Shown: positions 6,930 through 15,973 of the stretch, piece by piece
Position numbering within the stretch: position 1 is the stretch's first letter
Layout: each line of letters begins with the position of its first letter
NCBI GenBank assembly: GCA_900542005.1
Contig: UQLW01000003.1
Span: 67,267 to 131,266 of the forward strand
From: an uncultured Eubacteriales bacterium
GTDB taxonomy: Bacteria; Bacillota; Clostridia; Christensenellales; UMGS416
Length of the DNA stretch: 64,000 nt
Reading direction: 5' to 3'
Notes under the pieces: model-generated
The model's database searches: none
What the model saw: the letters and a program-made list of their open reading frames with translations, nothing else
What the model was told of the DNA's origin: nothing
Made by a program: the position numbers and the translations under genes

Positions 6930-9900
6930 ATGCCAAGATATTCCGTAAAAAAGCCGCTGACCATCATTGTGGCGACCCTGGCGGTGGTTTTGCTCGGTGT
7001 GATTGCCTTTACCAGCATGAGCACCGACCTGCTGCCGGAGATGGACCTGCCCTATGTGGTCGTCATGACGACGTATCCGGGCGCGACGCCGGAAAAGGTT
7101 GAGACAGCGGTAACCAAGCCGCTGGAGCAGGGCCTGTCCACAGCCAGCGGGCTATCCAATATTACCAGCATATCTCAAGAGAATATGAGCCTGGTGATCC
7201 TGGAATTTAACCAAGGAACCAATATGGATTCAGCGATGATCGAGCTTTCCGGCAGCATTGACCTGGTGAAGGCCCAGCTGGATGACGGCGTCAGCACGCC
7301 GACCATGATGAAGATGAACCCCGATATGCTGCCGGTCATGGTGGCCAGCGCAGACATCGAGGGGGTAGATTTCCAGCAGGCCTGCGCGCTCATCGCCGAT
7401 AAGGTGATTCCCGCCCTGGAGCGGGTGGACGGCGTGGCTTCGGTGACGGGCTCCGGCCTTTTGGAGCAGTCGGTTCAGGTGTCCATCAGCCAGGATAAGA
7501 TTGACGCGCTGAACAAGCGCATCCTGGCCGCGGTGGATAGCGAGCTGGCCGAAGCGGAGGAAAAGCTGGACGAGGCGGAAGCCTCTATCGAATCCGGCTA
7601 TGGTCAGATCAATCAGCAAGAGAAGCAGTTTGAAAGCCAGAAGGAGCAGCTTGCCCAGGGCGTACAGCAGCTGGATGACGCGCTGGCCCAGGCCCAGAGC
7701 GGGCTGGAAGCGCTGGCGCCCCAGCGGGAAACGCTGGCGCAGGGCGCAGAGGCGCTGCGGGCGCAAATCGGGCCCATGGAACAGCAGATTGCTGAGCTGG
7801 AGGCAAAGACGGAGGAGGTGACCGAAGAGCAAGCGCAGCAGCTGGCTCAGCTCCAGGCGGCGCTTGGGCCCCTGCGCCAGCAGCTTGCCGAGGCGGAAGG
7901 CGCGCTGGAGGCCATGGACGGGCAAATCGCTACGCTGGAGGCCACGGTATCCGAGCTGGGCGGGAAGCTGACCGAGGCTCAGTCTGCCCAGTCGCAGCTG
8001 GCGGCTGCTGAAAGCGAGGTATCCAGCCAGCTCAAGAGCGCGCGCAGCAAGCTGGCTTCAGGGCGCAAGGAGCTGGATGCCCAGCGGGAAGCCTTCGAGC
8101 AGGCCCGGGATGAGGCGCTGGAGAAGGCGAATATTTCCGGGGTTGTAACCGCCGATATGATCGGCGGCATCCTTACCGCGCAGAATTTCTCCATGCCGGC
8201 CGGCTATCTTTCCGAGGGAGAGGAGCAGTTTGCCGTTAAGGTTGGCGACCAGTATAGCGGCGTGGAGGAAATGAAGGGCCAGATGCTGTTCACCGTGGAG
8301 GCGGGGGATATCGGGACCGTGTACCTGGAGGATGTAGCCGATGTGATGGTGACGGACAACGCCGACGAGCTCTATGCCAAGATTAACGGCAACGACGGCG
8401 TACTGCTGTCCTTCCAGAAGCAGAGCACCGCGGCGACCACGGACGTGACCCACGCCATTCATGATGCGATGGACCGGCTGGAGGGCGAGGTGGAAGGGCT
8501 GCGCCTGGTGGCCCTGCAGGATCAGGGCGTCTATATCGATATGATTATCGATTCGGTGCTGGAAAATCTGGTGATGGGCGGCATCCTGGCGGTTGTGGTG
8601 CTGCTGATTTTCCTGCGGAGCGGCCGCCCCACCCTCATTATTGCGCTGTCCATTCCCATGAGCCTGCTGTTTGCCGTGGTGATGATGTACTTTTCCGGCG
8701 TGACGCTGAACATCATTTCGCTGGCGGGCCTGGCCCTGGGCGTGGGTATGCTGGTGGATAACTCCATTGTAGTCATTGAAAATATCTACCGGCTGCGTTC
8801 CGAGGGGATGCCGGCGGCTCAGGCGGCGGTAAAGGGAGCGGGGCAGGTGGCCGGCGCGATCATCTCCTCGACGCTGACAACCATCTGCGTATTCCTGCCC
8901 ATCGTGTTTACTGAGGGGATCACCCGTCAGCTCTTTACTGACATGGGGCTGACCATCGCCTATTCGCTGATCGCGAGCCTGATTATCGCTTTGACCTTGG
9001 TACCGGCGCTGGCCTCGACCATGCTTAAGAACGCCAAGGAGAAGCAGCACAGAATCTTTGACAGCGTTACCCGGGGCTATGGAAGGGGGCTGGACTGGGC
9101 CCTGCGGCACAAGGCTGTGATTCTGATGCTGGCCCTGGCGCTGCTGGGCGTGTCGGCTGCGGCAGCAGTATCGATGGGTACGGCCTTTATGCCGGAGGCC
9201 GATTCGGATCAGCTCTCCGCAACGTTGGAAATGCCGGAGGGATCGACGACTCAGCAGCGCCGCGATATGAGCGCTGAAGTGATCGATCGGATCCTGGAGG
9301 TGCCCGATGTGGAAACCGTGGGCGCAATGGAAGGCTCCGGTATGATGCTCTCAGGCTCAGCCGACAGCGTTTCCTATTATATTATCCTCAAGCAAGACCG
9401 GCAGATGTCCTCCGACGAGGCGGTTAAGGCCATCGAGGAAAAGACCGGCGATCTGGACTGCACGCTGACGCTTTCCGGCAGCAGCATGGATTTGTCGGCG
9501 CTGGGCGGCTCCGGTATGGACGTCGTGATTGAGGGGGACGATCTGGATACGCTGCGGACGCTGGCGGAGGATATGGCGGAGCTGCTGCGGCAGACGGAGG
9601 GCACGACCCAGATTGACGACGGCCTGGAGAGCGGCGCCCAGGAGATCCGCGTTGTGGTCGATAAGAATAAGGCCATGGAGCGAAACCTGACAGTGGCGCA
9701 GGTCTATCAGCAGGTAGCGGCGGCGCTTCAGGAAGAAAACACCGCGACCAACGTGACGCTGAGCAACGAGAGCATGCCGGTGATCGTGGTGGAAAACAGC
9801 GGCCTGACGCGGGAGAACCTGGCGGCCTATACATGGACGGTCACGGATAGCGCTGGCCAGGAGAAAACGCTGCGGCTGAGCGATGTGGCGCAGGTCTATG

Positions 9901-10610
9901 AAGCGGAGGGCTTTTCCGCCATCCGTCATGATAACCAGGTACGGACGCTGACGGTTTCCTGTCAGATTGACGATGCCCACAATATCGGCCTGGTCAGCCG
10001 GGAGTTTGAGAAGAGGCTGGCCGCCTATGAAACGCCGGCAGGCTACGATATCCGGCTGAGCGGCGAGAATGAAACCATCAACAATACGCTGCGCGACCTT
10101 GTCACCATGATTCTGCTGGCAGTGGCGTTGATTTACCTGATTATGGTGGCCCAGTTCCAGAGCTGGATGTCGCCCTTTATCGTCATCTTTACCATCCCCC
10201 TGGCCTTTACCGGCGGCTTGCTGGCCCTGTGGGCGGCGCGGATGGAGATTTCCATGATCGCTATGCTGGGCTTCCTGATGCTCTCAGGCGTCATTGTCAA
10301 CAACGGCATCGTATTTGTGGACTATGTTAACCAGCTGCGCCAGGGCGGCATGGAGAAGCGGGACGCGCTGCTGGAAGCAGGCAAAACGCGCCTGCGGCCC
10401 ATCCTGATGACGACGCTGACCACTGTGCTTGCGCTGGTTACGCTGGCCCTGGGGATGGGCTCCGGGGCGGAAATGCTGCAGCCCATGGCAGTGGTCATGA
10501 TCGGAGGCCTGACCTATGCCACCCTGATGACGCTCTTTGTGGTGCCGTCGTTGTATGATATTTTCCAGCGCAGGCCCATGCGGAATGTGGAGCTTGAGGA
10601 AGCGAAGTGA
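6930..10610 (+). CDS. RND (HAE1/MMPL-like) exporter with inserted coiled coil
   Basis: A 1226-residue inner-membrane pump of the AcrB/SwrC type. It has TM1 at about 8-28, the motif STDLLPEMDLPYV, porter-domain segments, a TM2-6 block with GVGMLVDNSIVVIENIYRL, TM7, a second porter half, and TM8-12 with MIAMLGFLMLSGVIVNNGIVFVDYVN. Residues about 195-400 form an extra, nearly uninterrupted heptad-like stretch rich in E, Q, A and L (for example ELAEAEEKLDEAEASIESGY). Standard HAE1 proteins lack it and are about 1050 residues. No HlyD-type adaptor gene is adjacent, so the coil may act as a built-in extension across the cell wall (inference). The start is ATG 6930 because GGAGG lies 5 bases before it. 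The downstream tetR overlaps it by 4 bases. Confidence 0.9.
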   Translation: MPRYSVKKPLTIIVATLAVVLLGVIAFTSMSTDLLPEMDLPYVVVMTTYPGATPEKVETAVTKPLEQGLSTASGLSNITSISQENMSLVILEFNQGTNMDSAMIELSGSIDLVKAQLDDGVSTPTMMKMNPDMLPVMVASADIEGVDFQQACALIADKVIPALERVDGVASVTGSGLLEQSVQVSISQDKIDALNKRILAAVDSELAEAEEKLDEAEASIESGYGQINQQEKQFESQKEQLAQGVQQLDDALAQAQSGLEALAPQRETLAQGAEALRAQIGPMEQQIAELEAKTEEVTEEQAQQLAQLQAALGPLRQQLAEAEGALEAMDGQIATLEATVSELGGKLTEAQSAQSQLAAAESEVSSQLKSARSKLASGRKELDAQREAFEQARDEALEKANISGVVTADMIGGILTAQNFSMPAGYLSEGEEQFAVKVGDQYSGVEEMKGQMLFTVEAGDIGTVYLEDVADVMVTDNADELYAKINGNDGVLLSFQKQSTAATTDVTHAIHDAMDRLEGEVEGLRLVALQDQGVYIDMIIDSVLENLVMGGILAVVVLLIFLRSGRPTLIIALSIPMSLLFAVVMMYFSGVTLNIISLAGLALGVGMLVDNSIVVIENIYRLRSEGMPAAQAAVKGAGQVAGAIISSTLTTICVFLPIVFTEGITRQLFTDMGLTIAYSLIASLIIALTLVPALASTMLKNAKEKQHRIFDSVTRGYGRGLDWALRHKAVILMLALALLGVSAAAAVSMGTAFMPEADSDQLSATLEMPEGSTTQQRRDMSAEVIDRILEVPDVETVGAMEGSGMMLSGSADSVSYYIILKQDRQMSSDEAVKAIEEKTGDLDCTLTLSGSSMDLSALGGSGMDVVIEGDDLDTLRTLAEDMAELLRQTEGTTQIDDGLESGAQEIRVVVDKNKAMERNLTVAQVYQQVAAALQEENTATNVTLSNESMPVIVVENSGLTRENLAAYTWTVTDSAGQEKTLRLSDVAQVYEAEGFSAIRHDNQVRTLTVSCQIDDAHNIGLVSREFEKRLAAYETPAGYDIRLSGENETINNTLRDLVTMILLAVALIYLIMVAQFQSWMSPFIVIFTIPLAFTGGLLALWAARMEISMIAMLGFLMLSGVIVNNGIVFVDYVNQLRQGGMEKRDALLEAGKTRLRPILMTTLTTVLALVTLALGMGSGAEMLQPMAVVMIGGLTYATLMTLFVVPSLYDIFQRRPMRNVELEEAK

Positions 10611-11212
10611 ACGATATGAACCGAAGCGATTCAGAGAAGGAGATCGCCATCTACGAAGGCGTGTGCAAGCTGATCCGCCAGGATGTCAACCTTTCCCAGG
10701 TGACAGCCAGCGAAATTGCCCAGGCGGCGGGGATTGGCAAGGGAACGCTGTACAACTATTTTTCCACCAAGGATGAGATCATCGCCCGGACGGTGTTTTA
10801 CCTCATCGATCAGCACCTGGCGCAGATCCAGGCGGGCATGGAGCGGCAGACCGGCTTTGAGGACAAATGCCGCGCAGCGTTGGAGTTCATCCGCATAGAG
10901 GCGGGCCGGAAGGACTCGCAGATCCACCTGATCCTGATGGGCCTGGACGGCGGGCAGGCGGCCCCCTTTTTGCGGCAGGGCATGGAGCATATCCACGCCA
11001 CCATACGGGAGGTGGAGCGGATCGTCCTTGAGCTGGCTGAAACCGGCGTGGAGGAAGGCGTGATCACCCGCCAGGAACCGGGCTATACCGCACAGGTCTT
11101 TCTTTCCGCGCTGATGGGCTATTGCCGCTGCCTTTGCAGCGCAGGGGAAGGAACGGATGGAGCGATCGCCGCACAGCGGGCCTACCGGATGCTGGTCAAG
11201 GCCCTGAATTAA
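10607..11212 (+). CDS. TetR/AcrR family transcriptional repressor
   Basis: A 201-residue regulator. The N-terminal helix-turn-helix reads VTASEIAQAAGIGKGTLYNYFSTK (in part), the classic TetR DNA-reading helix, followed by an all-helical ligand-binding domain. The GTG start at 10607 overlaps the stop of the RND gene as GTGA and has GAGGA 6 bases upstream; an internal ATG at 10616 is less well placed. With the palindrome at 6866-6885 on the operon promoter, it very probably represses its own operon and is released by a substrate of the pump. Confidence 0.92.
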   Translation: MNDMNRSDSEKEIAIYEGVCKLIRQDVNLSQVTASEIAQAAGIGKGTLYNYFSTKDEIIARTVFYLIDQHLAQIQAGMERQTGFEDKCRAALEFIRIEAGRKDSQIHLILMGLDGGQAAPFLRQGMEHIHATIREVERIVLELAETGVEEGVITRQEPGYTAQVFLSALMGYCRCLCSAGEGTDGAIAAQRAYRMLVKALN

Positions 11213-11220
11213 CCTGATAC

Positions 11221-11257
11221 GAAGGGCCTCCGAATTCATCGGAGGCCCTTCTTTTTT
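11221..11257 (+). terminator. terminator of RND-tetR operon
   Basis: A 13-bp stem (11221-11233 with 11239-11251), loop ATTCA, then six T. Confidence 0.92.
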
Positions 11258-11270
11258 GCTCTGTAGGCGG

Positions 11271-13058
11271 CTATGGCTGGATATCCGTAAAGTATCCGGC
11301 CTCATGATAGCGGGCAAGCGCCTCGGTGAAGCGCACGGTCATACCCTGTTCAAGGGCATCGATCCCCATGGAGGATAGCTGCTCCAGCATAGCCTCCCAG
11401 CGGGACGCCGCTTCCTGGGCTGAAGCTGACCGCACAATCTCCCACATGGCCTGATACCAGTAGTCCTTAATCGCCTGATAGGCCTCATAGTCGGCGCTGC
11501 CCACATCGGGTTCAGCGAAGCTGAAGACCGGGTTCTTATTTTTCGCCGCATAGGCCTTATAGTTCACGCCTGTTTGGATAAGCATCTGCCGGGCTGCCAG
11601 AGTATCCTGGTTGGTATAGCAGCCCTGAGGGGAGGCGGCCAGCATGCCGGTCACCCAGGGTTGATCCATAAAGGTCCAATACTGAAGGCCTTCCTGCCGC
11701 GAGAAATCCCACACCTTGCTCAGGTCATTCATGGAACAGTCTTCCTGAGTATACAGGTATTCCGGCCGGATGCTCAGGCCCGTCTCCTCGTCATAATCGT
11801 AGTGGACGCCCTCAATGCCCCAATGGGTCAGCTTTGCCCCTTCATCGCTGCGCAAAAACTGCATAAAGAGAATCGCACGGTCCTGGTGGAGGCAGCTTTT
11901 GGCGATGAATAGACCCCCGCGAGCTTGGTTTGACTGCATCTGGGGATTGATGGCGTGGTCGGCAGCCTGAAACCGGATCTCACCCTTATAGGTTAGGGGT
12001 TCCTCCAGGATCAGATAGGGGAAGGGTTCCGCCTGATCGTTGGCGTTTTCCCGTAAAGCATACCATGCGGTGTTGACCGACATGCTGGTGGAGGCGGTAG
12101 CGAAGGAAAGGGGCTGGGTATCCACCAAATAGTCGCCAACGACATAGGGATCGTGGTTGTCGGGGCGGCGCATAATCTCATCCTCCGGCAGGGCCAGCAC
12201 GCCGTCCCGGTACCATTTATTCATCAGCTGCAGGTAGGGGAGCCACTGAGGGTCGCGCAGGGGTGTGCGCACAGAGCGCGTCTGCTGATCCCAGTAGAGA
12301 AACTGCCGGACACCCATCCAGTCGGCAATCGGAGACTCCACGGCATTGATCTGGCGCAGCGGATAGGATATGCCCAAGTCCTGGCCCCGCTGCTTTACCA
12401 GATAGAGCAACGACTCCAATTCCTCCACCGAAGTGGGGGCCGCCCGCCCCAGCTGCTCCAGCAGATCCTGCCGCAGGATCATGAGCCGGGGGACGTCGAT
12501 GGGGATGCGCGGATCGGCATATACCGCTTGGTCATAGTATCCCTTGCGAAGGGTATACACATGGCCGTCGCTGGATTCGTTATTAAGCTTCTCCAGCGGG
12601 TCGACGCCATCCCAGAAATCGGGGCAATGGGCCTCAGCCAACTCGTCCAGGGCGCAGGCATAGGAAGCGTCGGACATGGATACGATGCTGAATTCGTCGC
12701 TGAAAAAGACCAGGTCGGAAAAGTCGTTGGCGGCGGCCATAACGGAGAAGAGACTTCCGTCCTGCGAAAGAGAAAGGTGTTCGATGCCCTTTTCAGGTAC
12801 CAGCATGACGCCTGTCAGGTCAGAAACCATACGGGAGATGGGATCCTCCGCCCATTTAGGATCGGAAATAAACGTATCGCTTCCCGAAAAAGTCAGCGTC
12901 ACTGGGTCGGTGTGCTGCTTCCAGGTGGGCGCTGCTTGCTCCGGCGCAGCGGCCCCCTGGGGCGCGGCGTTTCCCCCTCCTGGAGGCTGTTGCTGGCAGG
13001 ACGTACCCGCCAGCGCGACACAGATGCATAGCAACAATGAACACCAAGTCCGAAACAT
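11271..13058 (-). CDS. extracellular solute-binding lipoprotein (family 1, LplA-like)
   Basis: A 595-residue exported lipoprotein. A short N-terminal hydrophobic segment ends at LAGTSC, with Cys21 as probable lipidation site (a loose lipobox), then a Pro/Gly/Ala-rich linker. The body shows the pattern of large ABC sugar-binding proteins: PVTLTFSGSD, an RLMILRQDLLEQLG block, GGLFIAKSC and a KDYWYQAMWEIVRSAS tail. Such proteins deliver oligosaccharides to ABC permeases, but no permease or ATPase gene is nearby. It may pair with a distant transporter or act as a sensor subunit (inference). A -10-like ATTATA (TATAAT on the minus strand, 13091-13096) lies upstream. Confidence 0.82.
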   Translation of the reverse strand: MFRTWCSLLLCICVALAGTSCQQQPPGGGNAAPQGAAAPEQAAPTWKQHTDPVTLTFSGSDTFISDPKWAEDPISRMVSDLTGVMLVPEKGIEHLSLSQDGSLFSVMAAANDFSDLVFFSDEFSIVSMSDASYACALDELAEAHCPDFWDGVDPLEKLNNESSDGHVYTLRKGYYDQAVYADPRIPIDVPRLMILRQDLLEQLGRAAPTSVEELESLLYLVKQRGQDLGISYPLRQINAVESPIADWMGVRQFLYWDQQTRSVRTPLRDPQWLPYLQLMNKWYRDGVLALPEDEIMRRPDNHDPYVVGDYLVDTQPLSFATASTSMSVNTAWYALRENANDQAEPFPYLILEEPLTYKGEIRFQAADHAINPQMQSNQARGGLFIAKSCLHQDRAILFMQFLRSDEGAKLTHWGIEGVHYDYDEETGLSIRPEYLYTQEDCSMNDLSKVWDFSRQEGLQYWTFMDQPWVTGMLAASPQGCYTNQDTLAARQMLIQTGVNYKAYAAKNKNPVFSFAEPDVGSADYEAYQAIKDYWYQAMWEIVRSASAQEAASRWEAMLEQLSSMGIDALEQGMTVRFTEALARYHEAGYFTDIQP

Positions 13059-13284
13059 AGCCTTATCCTCCTTTTGTAATGGTTTGCATTATTATATCAT
13101 GTATAGGTAATTAATAGGAAAAATTAACATTATTAAATAAAAATAGACAATATTCGATAAAAACAGATAAATTATGTATAATAATGATTTAAAATAGTAA
13201 AAATCCTATATATTATATTCTGCAAAAAATATATAATATAATAATATACAAAAATAAGCAGAAGAGAGAGGGGAGAAGTTGAAC

Positions 13285-13569
13285 ATGAAACTAAAGCTTT
13301 TAAAAAACATAGGCGCTGTTCTCTTGGTTTCAATCTTGCTATCTATACCGGTAGTGGCAGCAGCCAGAGGTCTTAACGACTATCCCTTGACCTGTCCACG
13401 CTGCGGAGGAACTACAGGAGACTATTATACTCAAGTCTCTGGAACCGCTAATGGATGGTGTCATAGCACGAAGTGCAGTAGTTGTGGAACAGCATATCTG
13501 CAACGACATTGGGGTACTCCCGGAGCTACCTGCACAAGATGCAAAGCTTCTATCAATTACTTTAATTAG
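13285..13569 (+). CDS. small secreted cysteine-rich (zinc-ribbon-like) protein
   Basis: A 94-residue protein of no family I recognise. Residues 1-27 form a signal peptide (KLLKNIGAVLLVSILLSIPV, then AAA), with likely cleavage near VAAA. The mature part has seven cysteines: three CxxC pairs (CPRC, CSSC, CTRC) plus WCH, resembling paired zinc-ribbon knuckles. A metal-binding ribbon on an exported protein is uncommon. The ATG at 13285 has GAGAGGGGAG 9 bases upstream; the TTG at 13279 is too close. Codon use and surroundings are more AT-rich than neighbouring genes, which suggests acquisition from elsewhere. It has its own terminator. Confidence 0.65.
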   Translation: MKLKLLKNIGAVLLVSILLSIPVVAAARGLNDYPLTCPRCGGTTGDYYTQVSGTANGWCHSTKCSSCGTAYLQRHWGTPGATCTRCKASINYFN

Positions 13570-13630
13570 TGTTTATAACTTTAAACTAGATTAACTAATG
13601 ATATAAATCTCTTCTGCTTATAAACTGAGA

Positions 13631-13664
13631 GGATGCTGCAACTTCTGCTGCATCCTTTTATTTT
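13631..13664 (+). terminator. terminator of small secreted protein gene
   Basis: GGATGC/GCATCC stem with one T-T mismatch and three further pairs, then TTTTATTTT. Confidence 0.75.
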
Positions 13665-14150
13665 ATAAAAAGAAAACCGCCCGTAATACTGGTAGTTCTA
13701 AAAAGCTTTAGCTATGGGTAGAAAAAATATCCTTCTTTAGTTAATAGTGGCCTGCCAAACGTCATTACAGAATTAAAGAGTAATCAAGTCTCGACGAAAC
13801 TTGACATTAACGTTTAGCACACGTGAAGCGGGAATGAAAATATCATATTGTTCTTAGAAACTTTAAGTACAAACACACTTATTTTGACTCCGTTTGCTGC
13901 TAACATTACAAGTCGGAACAAAGTGAACTTTGTTCCGACTTATTTTTTTGCTCTCAACAGCTAAATAGGTTATTTGTCCAATCTTACACCCCTCGCCTAT
14001 AGTGGCTTACGAGGCCTGTACAGGTCGGATTCGCGTATGCGGCGGCTTATGGATTGACAAAAGGCGAGAAATATTGCGTCCAAGCGCTTCCCATTTGTGT
14101 AAAAGTATAATACAATAAGCGGGAAATTAGAGAAAGCCGGGATAGGATAG
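13665..14150. other. AT-rich intergenic region without a convincing gene
   Basis: No open frame with a start and ribosome site was found on either strand. The stretch holds an orphan terminator-like hairpin at 13910-13949. A TATAAT at 14106-14111 lies about 40 bases before the MFS gene but lacks a clear -35 partner. Confidence 0.5.
13910..13949 (+). terminator. strong orphan terminator hairpin
   Basis: A perfect 15-bp stem (13910-13924 with 13927-13941) followed by ATTTTTTT. It is 250 bases past the previous gene's own terminator, so it may end an unseen RNA or be a relic. Confidence 0.8.
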
Positions 14151-15425
14151 ATGAATTTGAAAGCCAAAATACGAAGCTTGAAAGAGCATCCCCTTCTTCA
14201 GGTGCTGGCTGCCAATGGGGGGAATCCACGAACGCTTGTGCTGATTGAACCGCTTTGGGGAATCCCATATAACCTTATCGCGCCCTTTGCAACGCTTTAT
14301 ATGTATACGCAGGGCGTCACGGATGTACAGATTGGACTGATTCTCTCCGTTACGATGGTGATTCAGGTGCTATTTTCCTTTTTTGGCGGTATTTTGACGG
14401 ACAAGGTGGGACGGAAATTTACCACCATGATGGGGGATTTTTTCGGTTGGTCGCTGGCTTGTTTGGTATGGGCTGTTTCCAATAATTTCTGGCTGTTTTT
14501 GGCGGCTGCAATCCTCAACTGTTTTGAGCAGATCAACCAGACGGCATGGTATTGCCTGCTTATTGAGGATGCCCGTCCCAAGGACCTGGTGGGGATCTAT
14601 ACTTGGGCGAATATCGGAGGGTTGGTGGCTATCTTTTTTGCTCCGCTTTCCGGCTTGTTTGTCAGCGCGTATTCAATCGTTCCGGTGGTGCGGGTGCTCT
14701 ATTTCCTTTTTGCGTTGACGATGCTTATAAAAACAATCATTACTTTCAAGTTTTGCCATGAGACAAAGCAGGGCAAAATCCGCCGGGCGGAGACAAAGGG
14801 GGTCTCCATTCTCCACATGCTTGGAGAATACCGCCACCTGATCCCCAATCTCATAAAAAACAGGAGCGTGCTTAAAGCGATAGCGGTTTCTGTGATTTTA
14901 TATGTTACCAACATGGTGAGCACGAACTTTTTCGGGCTGTATGTAACGCAGCGGCTGGGGCTTTCCGAAAACTTTCTGGCGCTGTTTCCCATTTTGAACG
15001 CTGCGGTCATGCTAATCTTCATGGTGGGGATTCAGCACCGCATGAGCGCCACGAAATTCCGCGTTCCGCTATGGATTGGTTTGGGGCTGTACGCGGTGGC
15101 GGCGCTGGTGCTGATCCTCTCCCCTGCGGATAGTCTGGGCTTTGTGCTTGTCTATGTATTTGTGGCCGCTGTGGCTGCCGCCCTGGTGAACCCCCGCAAA
15201 GACGCGCTTCTTCAGCTAAACATCGCTCCAGAGGAACGGGCGCGTTTGAACGCCCTTATCATGGCCTCCACGATCGCCCTCTCTTCTCCCTTTGGATATT
15301 TTGCCGGATGGCTCTCCAGTATGGACCGCCGCCTGCCCTTCGTCTTCACGCTGCTGTTGTTTGTTGCGGCAATGTTTGTGATCTGCCGCATTCAGGAGCC
15401 GCAGGTAGAGGAAAAGACCGTTTAA
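14151..15425 (+). CDS. MFS transporter
   Basis: A 424-residue major facilitator superfamily protein with about twelve hydrophobic segments. The loop 2-3 signature is GGILTDKVGRK, and a positively charged central loop (about 205-235) separates two six-helix halves. The N-terminal 20 residues are cytoplasmic. The substrate is not evident; drug or metabolite export is typical for this group. ATG 14151 follows AGGAT. Neighbours are unrelated, and the flanking intergenic gaps are long, so it is probably a single-gene unit. Confidence 0.87.
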   Translation: MNLKAKIRSLKEHPLLQVLAANGGNPRTLVLIEPLWGIPYNLIAPFATLYMYTQGVTDVQIGLILSVTMVIQVLFSFFGGILTDKVGRKFTTMMGDFFGWSLACLVWAVSNNFWLFLAAAILNCFEQINQTAWYCLLIEDARPKDLVGIYTWANIGGLVAIFFAPLSGLFVSAYSIVPVVRVLYFLFALTMLIKTIITFKFCHETKQGKIRRAETKGVSILHMLGEYRHLIPNLIKNRSVLKAIAVSVILYVTNMVSTNFFGLYVTQRLGLSENFLALFPILNAAVMLIFMVGIQHRMSATKFRVPLWIGLGLYAVAALVLILSPADSLGFVLVYVFVAAVAAALVNPRKDALLQLNIAPEERARLNALIMASTIALSSPFGYFAGWLSSMDRRLPFVFTLLLFVAAMFVICRIQEPQVEEKTV

Positions 15426-15530
15426 GGGTGAAAAATATTATGGCGGCCAGACAGAGCACCAGGCTAAAGCAGATGCTCAAGCCCGATTGTATGGTTTCAT
15501 AAGGCAGCTTGTTTGCCGCGTAATCCTTGC

Positions 15531-15568
15531 AAGCACCATGGCTTTGTTCCAAGGCTATGGTGCTTTAT
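15531..15568 (+). terminator. possible terminator after MFS gene
   Basis: AAGCACCAT (15531-15539) pairs with ATGGTGCTT (15557-15565), with a long partly paired interior and a short T-run. Confidence 0.45.
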
Positions 15569-15973
15569 TGCGCATTCAAAAAAGTTGAAGGTTGATTTTC
15601 TATCCCTCTGAAAGCATGGAAAAATATATTGGAAAGGGTGGGCAAATCGGTCATGATGATAAGAAAGTATGCTTTTTCATTGACAGGGTTAATGCTATAA
15701 TAAAGGTAGGCTATATGGGGATAAAAATCATGAGCTTGCGCTAGGATGGCGGTAGGCGCAATGATAGCCTGGAGATGACAGTGGGAGGCTTGGATAATTG
15801 GTCGAGAGGATGACAAGTGCCTGCGCCATGATGAACCATACGAACATGAAAAACGATACCTAAAAGGCTATTTCTGCTTTCCCCCTCTGACGGCAAGCGG
15901 GAAATGTTGCCGGATGGCTAAATAGGGGCGCGAGGTATGGAAGCGTAGTAAACGGGAATGAGGTTAACGGTTC
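15569..15973. other. intergenic region before the restriction gene
   Basis: No supported gene. It contains an extended -10 promoter (15693-15701) and then about 270 bases of transcribed leader before the DUF262 gene. Confidence 0.45.
15693..15701 (+). promoter_or_regulatory. extended -10 promoter for DUF262 gene
   Basis: TGCTATAAT matches the TGnTATAAT extended -10. The nearby TTGACA is only 10 bases away and cannot be its -35. Confidence 0.5.

Noticed and set aside
13771..13850. 25-codon minus-strand frame (Y-D-I-F-I-P-A-S-R-V-L...) in the AT-rich gap
   Set aside because: Too short, no start codon or ribosome site, stops on both sides; could be a gene remnant but not supportable.
15771..15920. 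About 48 open codons before the DUF262 gene
   Set aside because: No start codon or ribosome site and no recognisable sequence.
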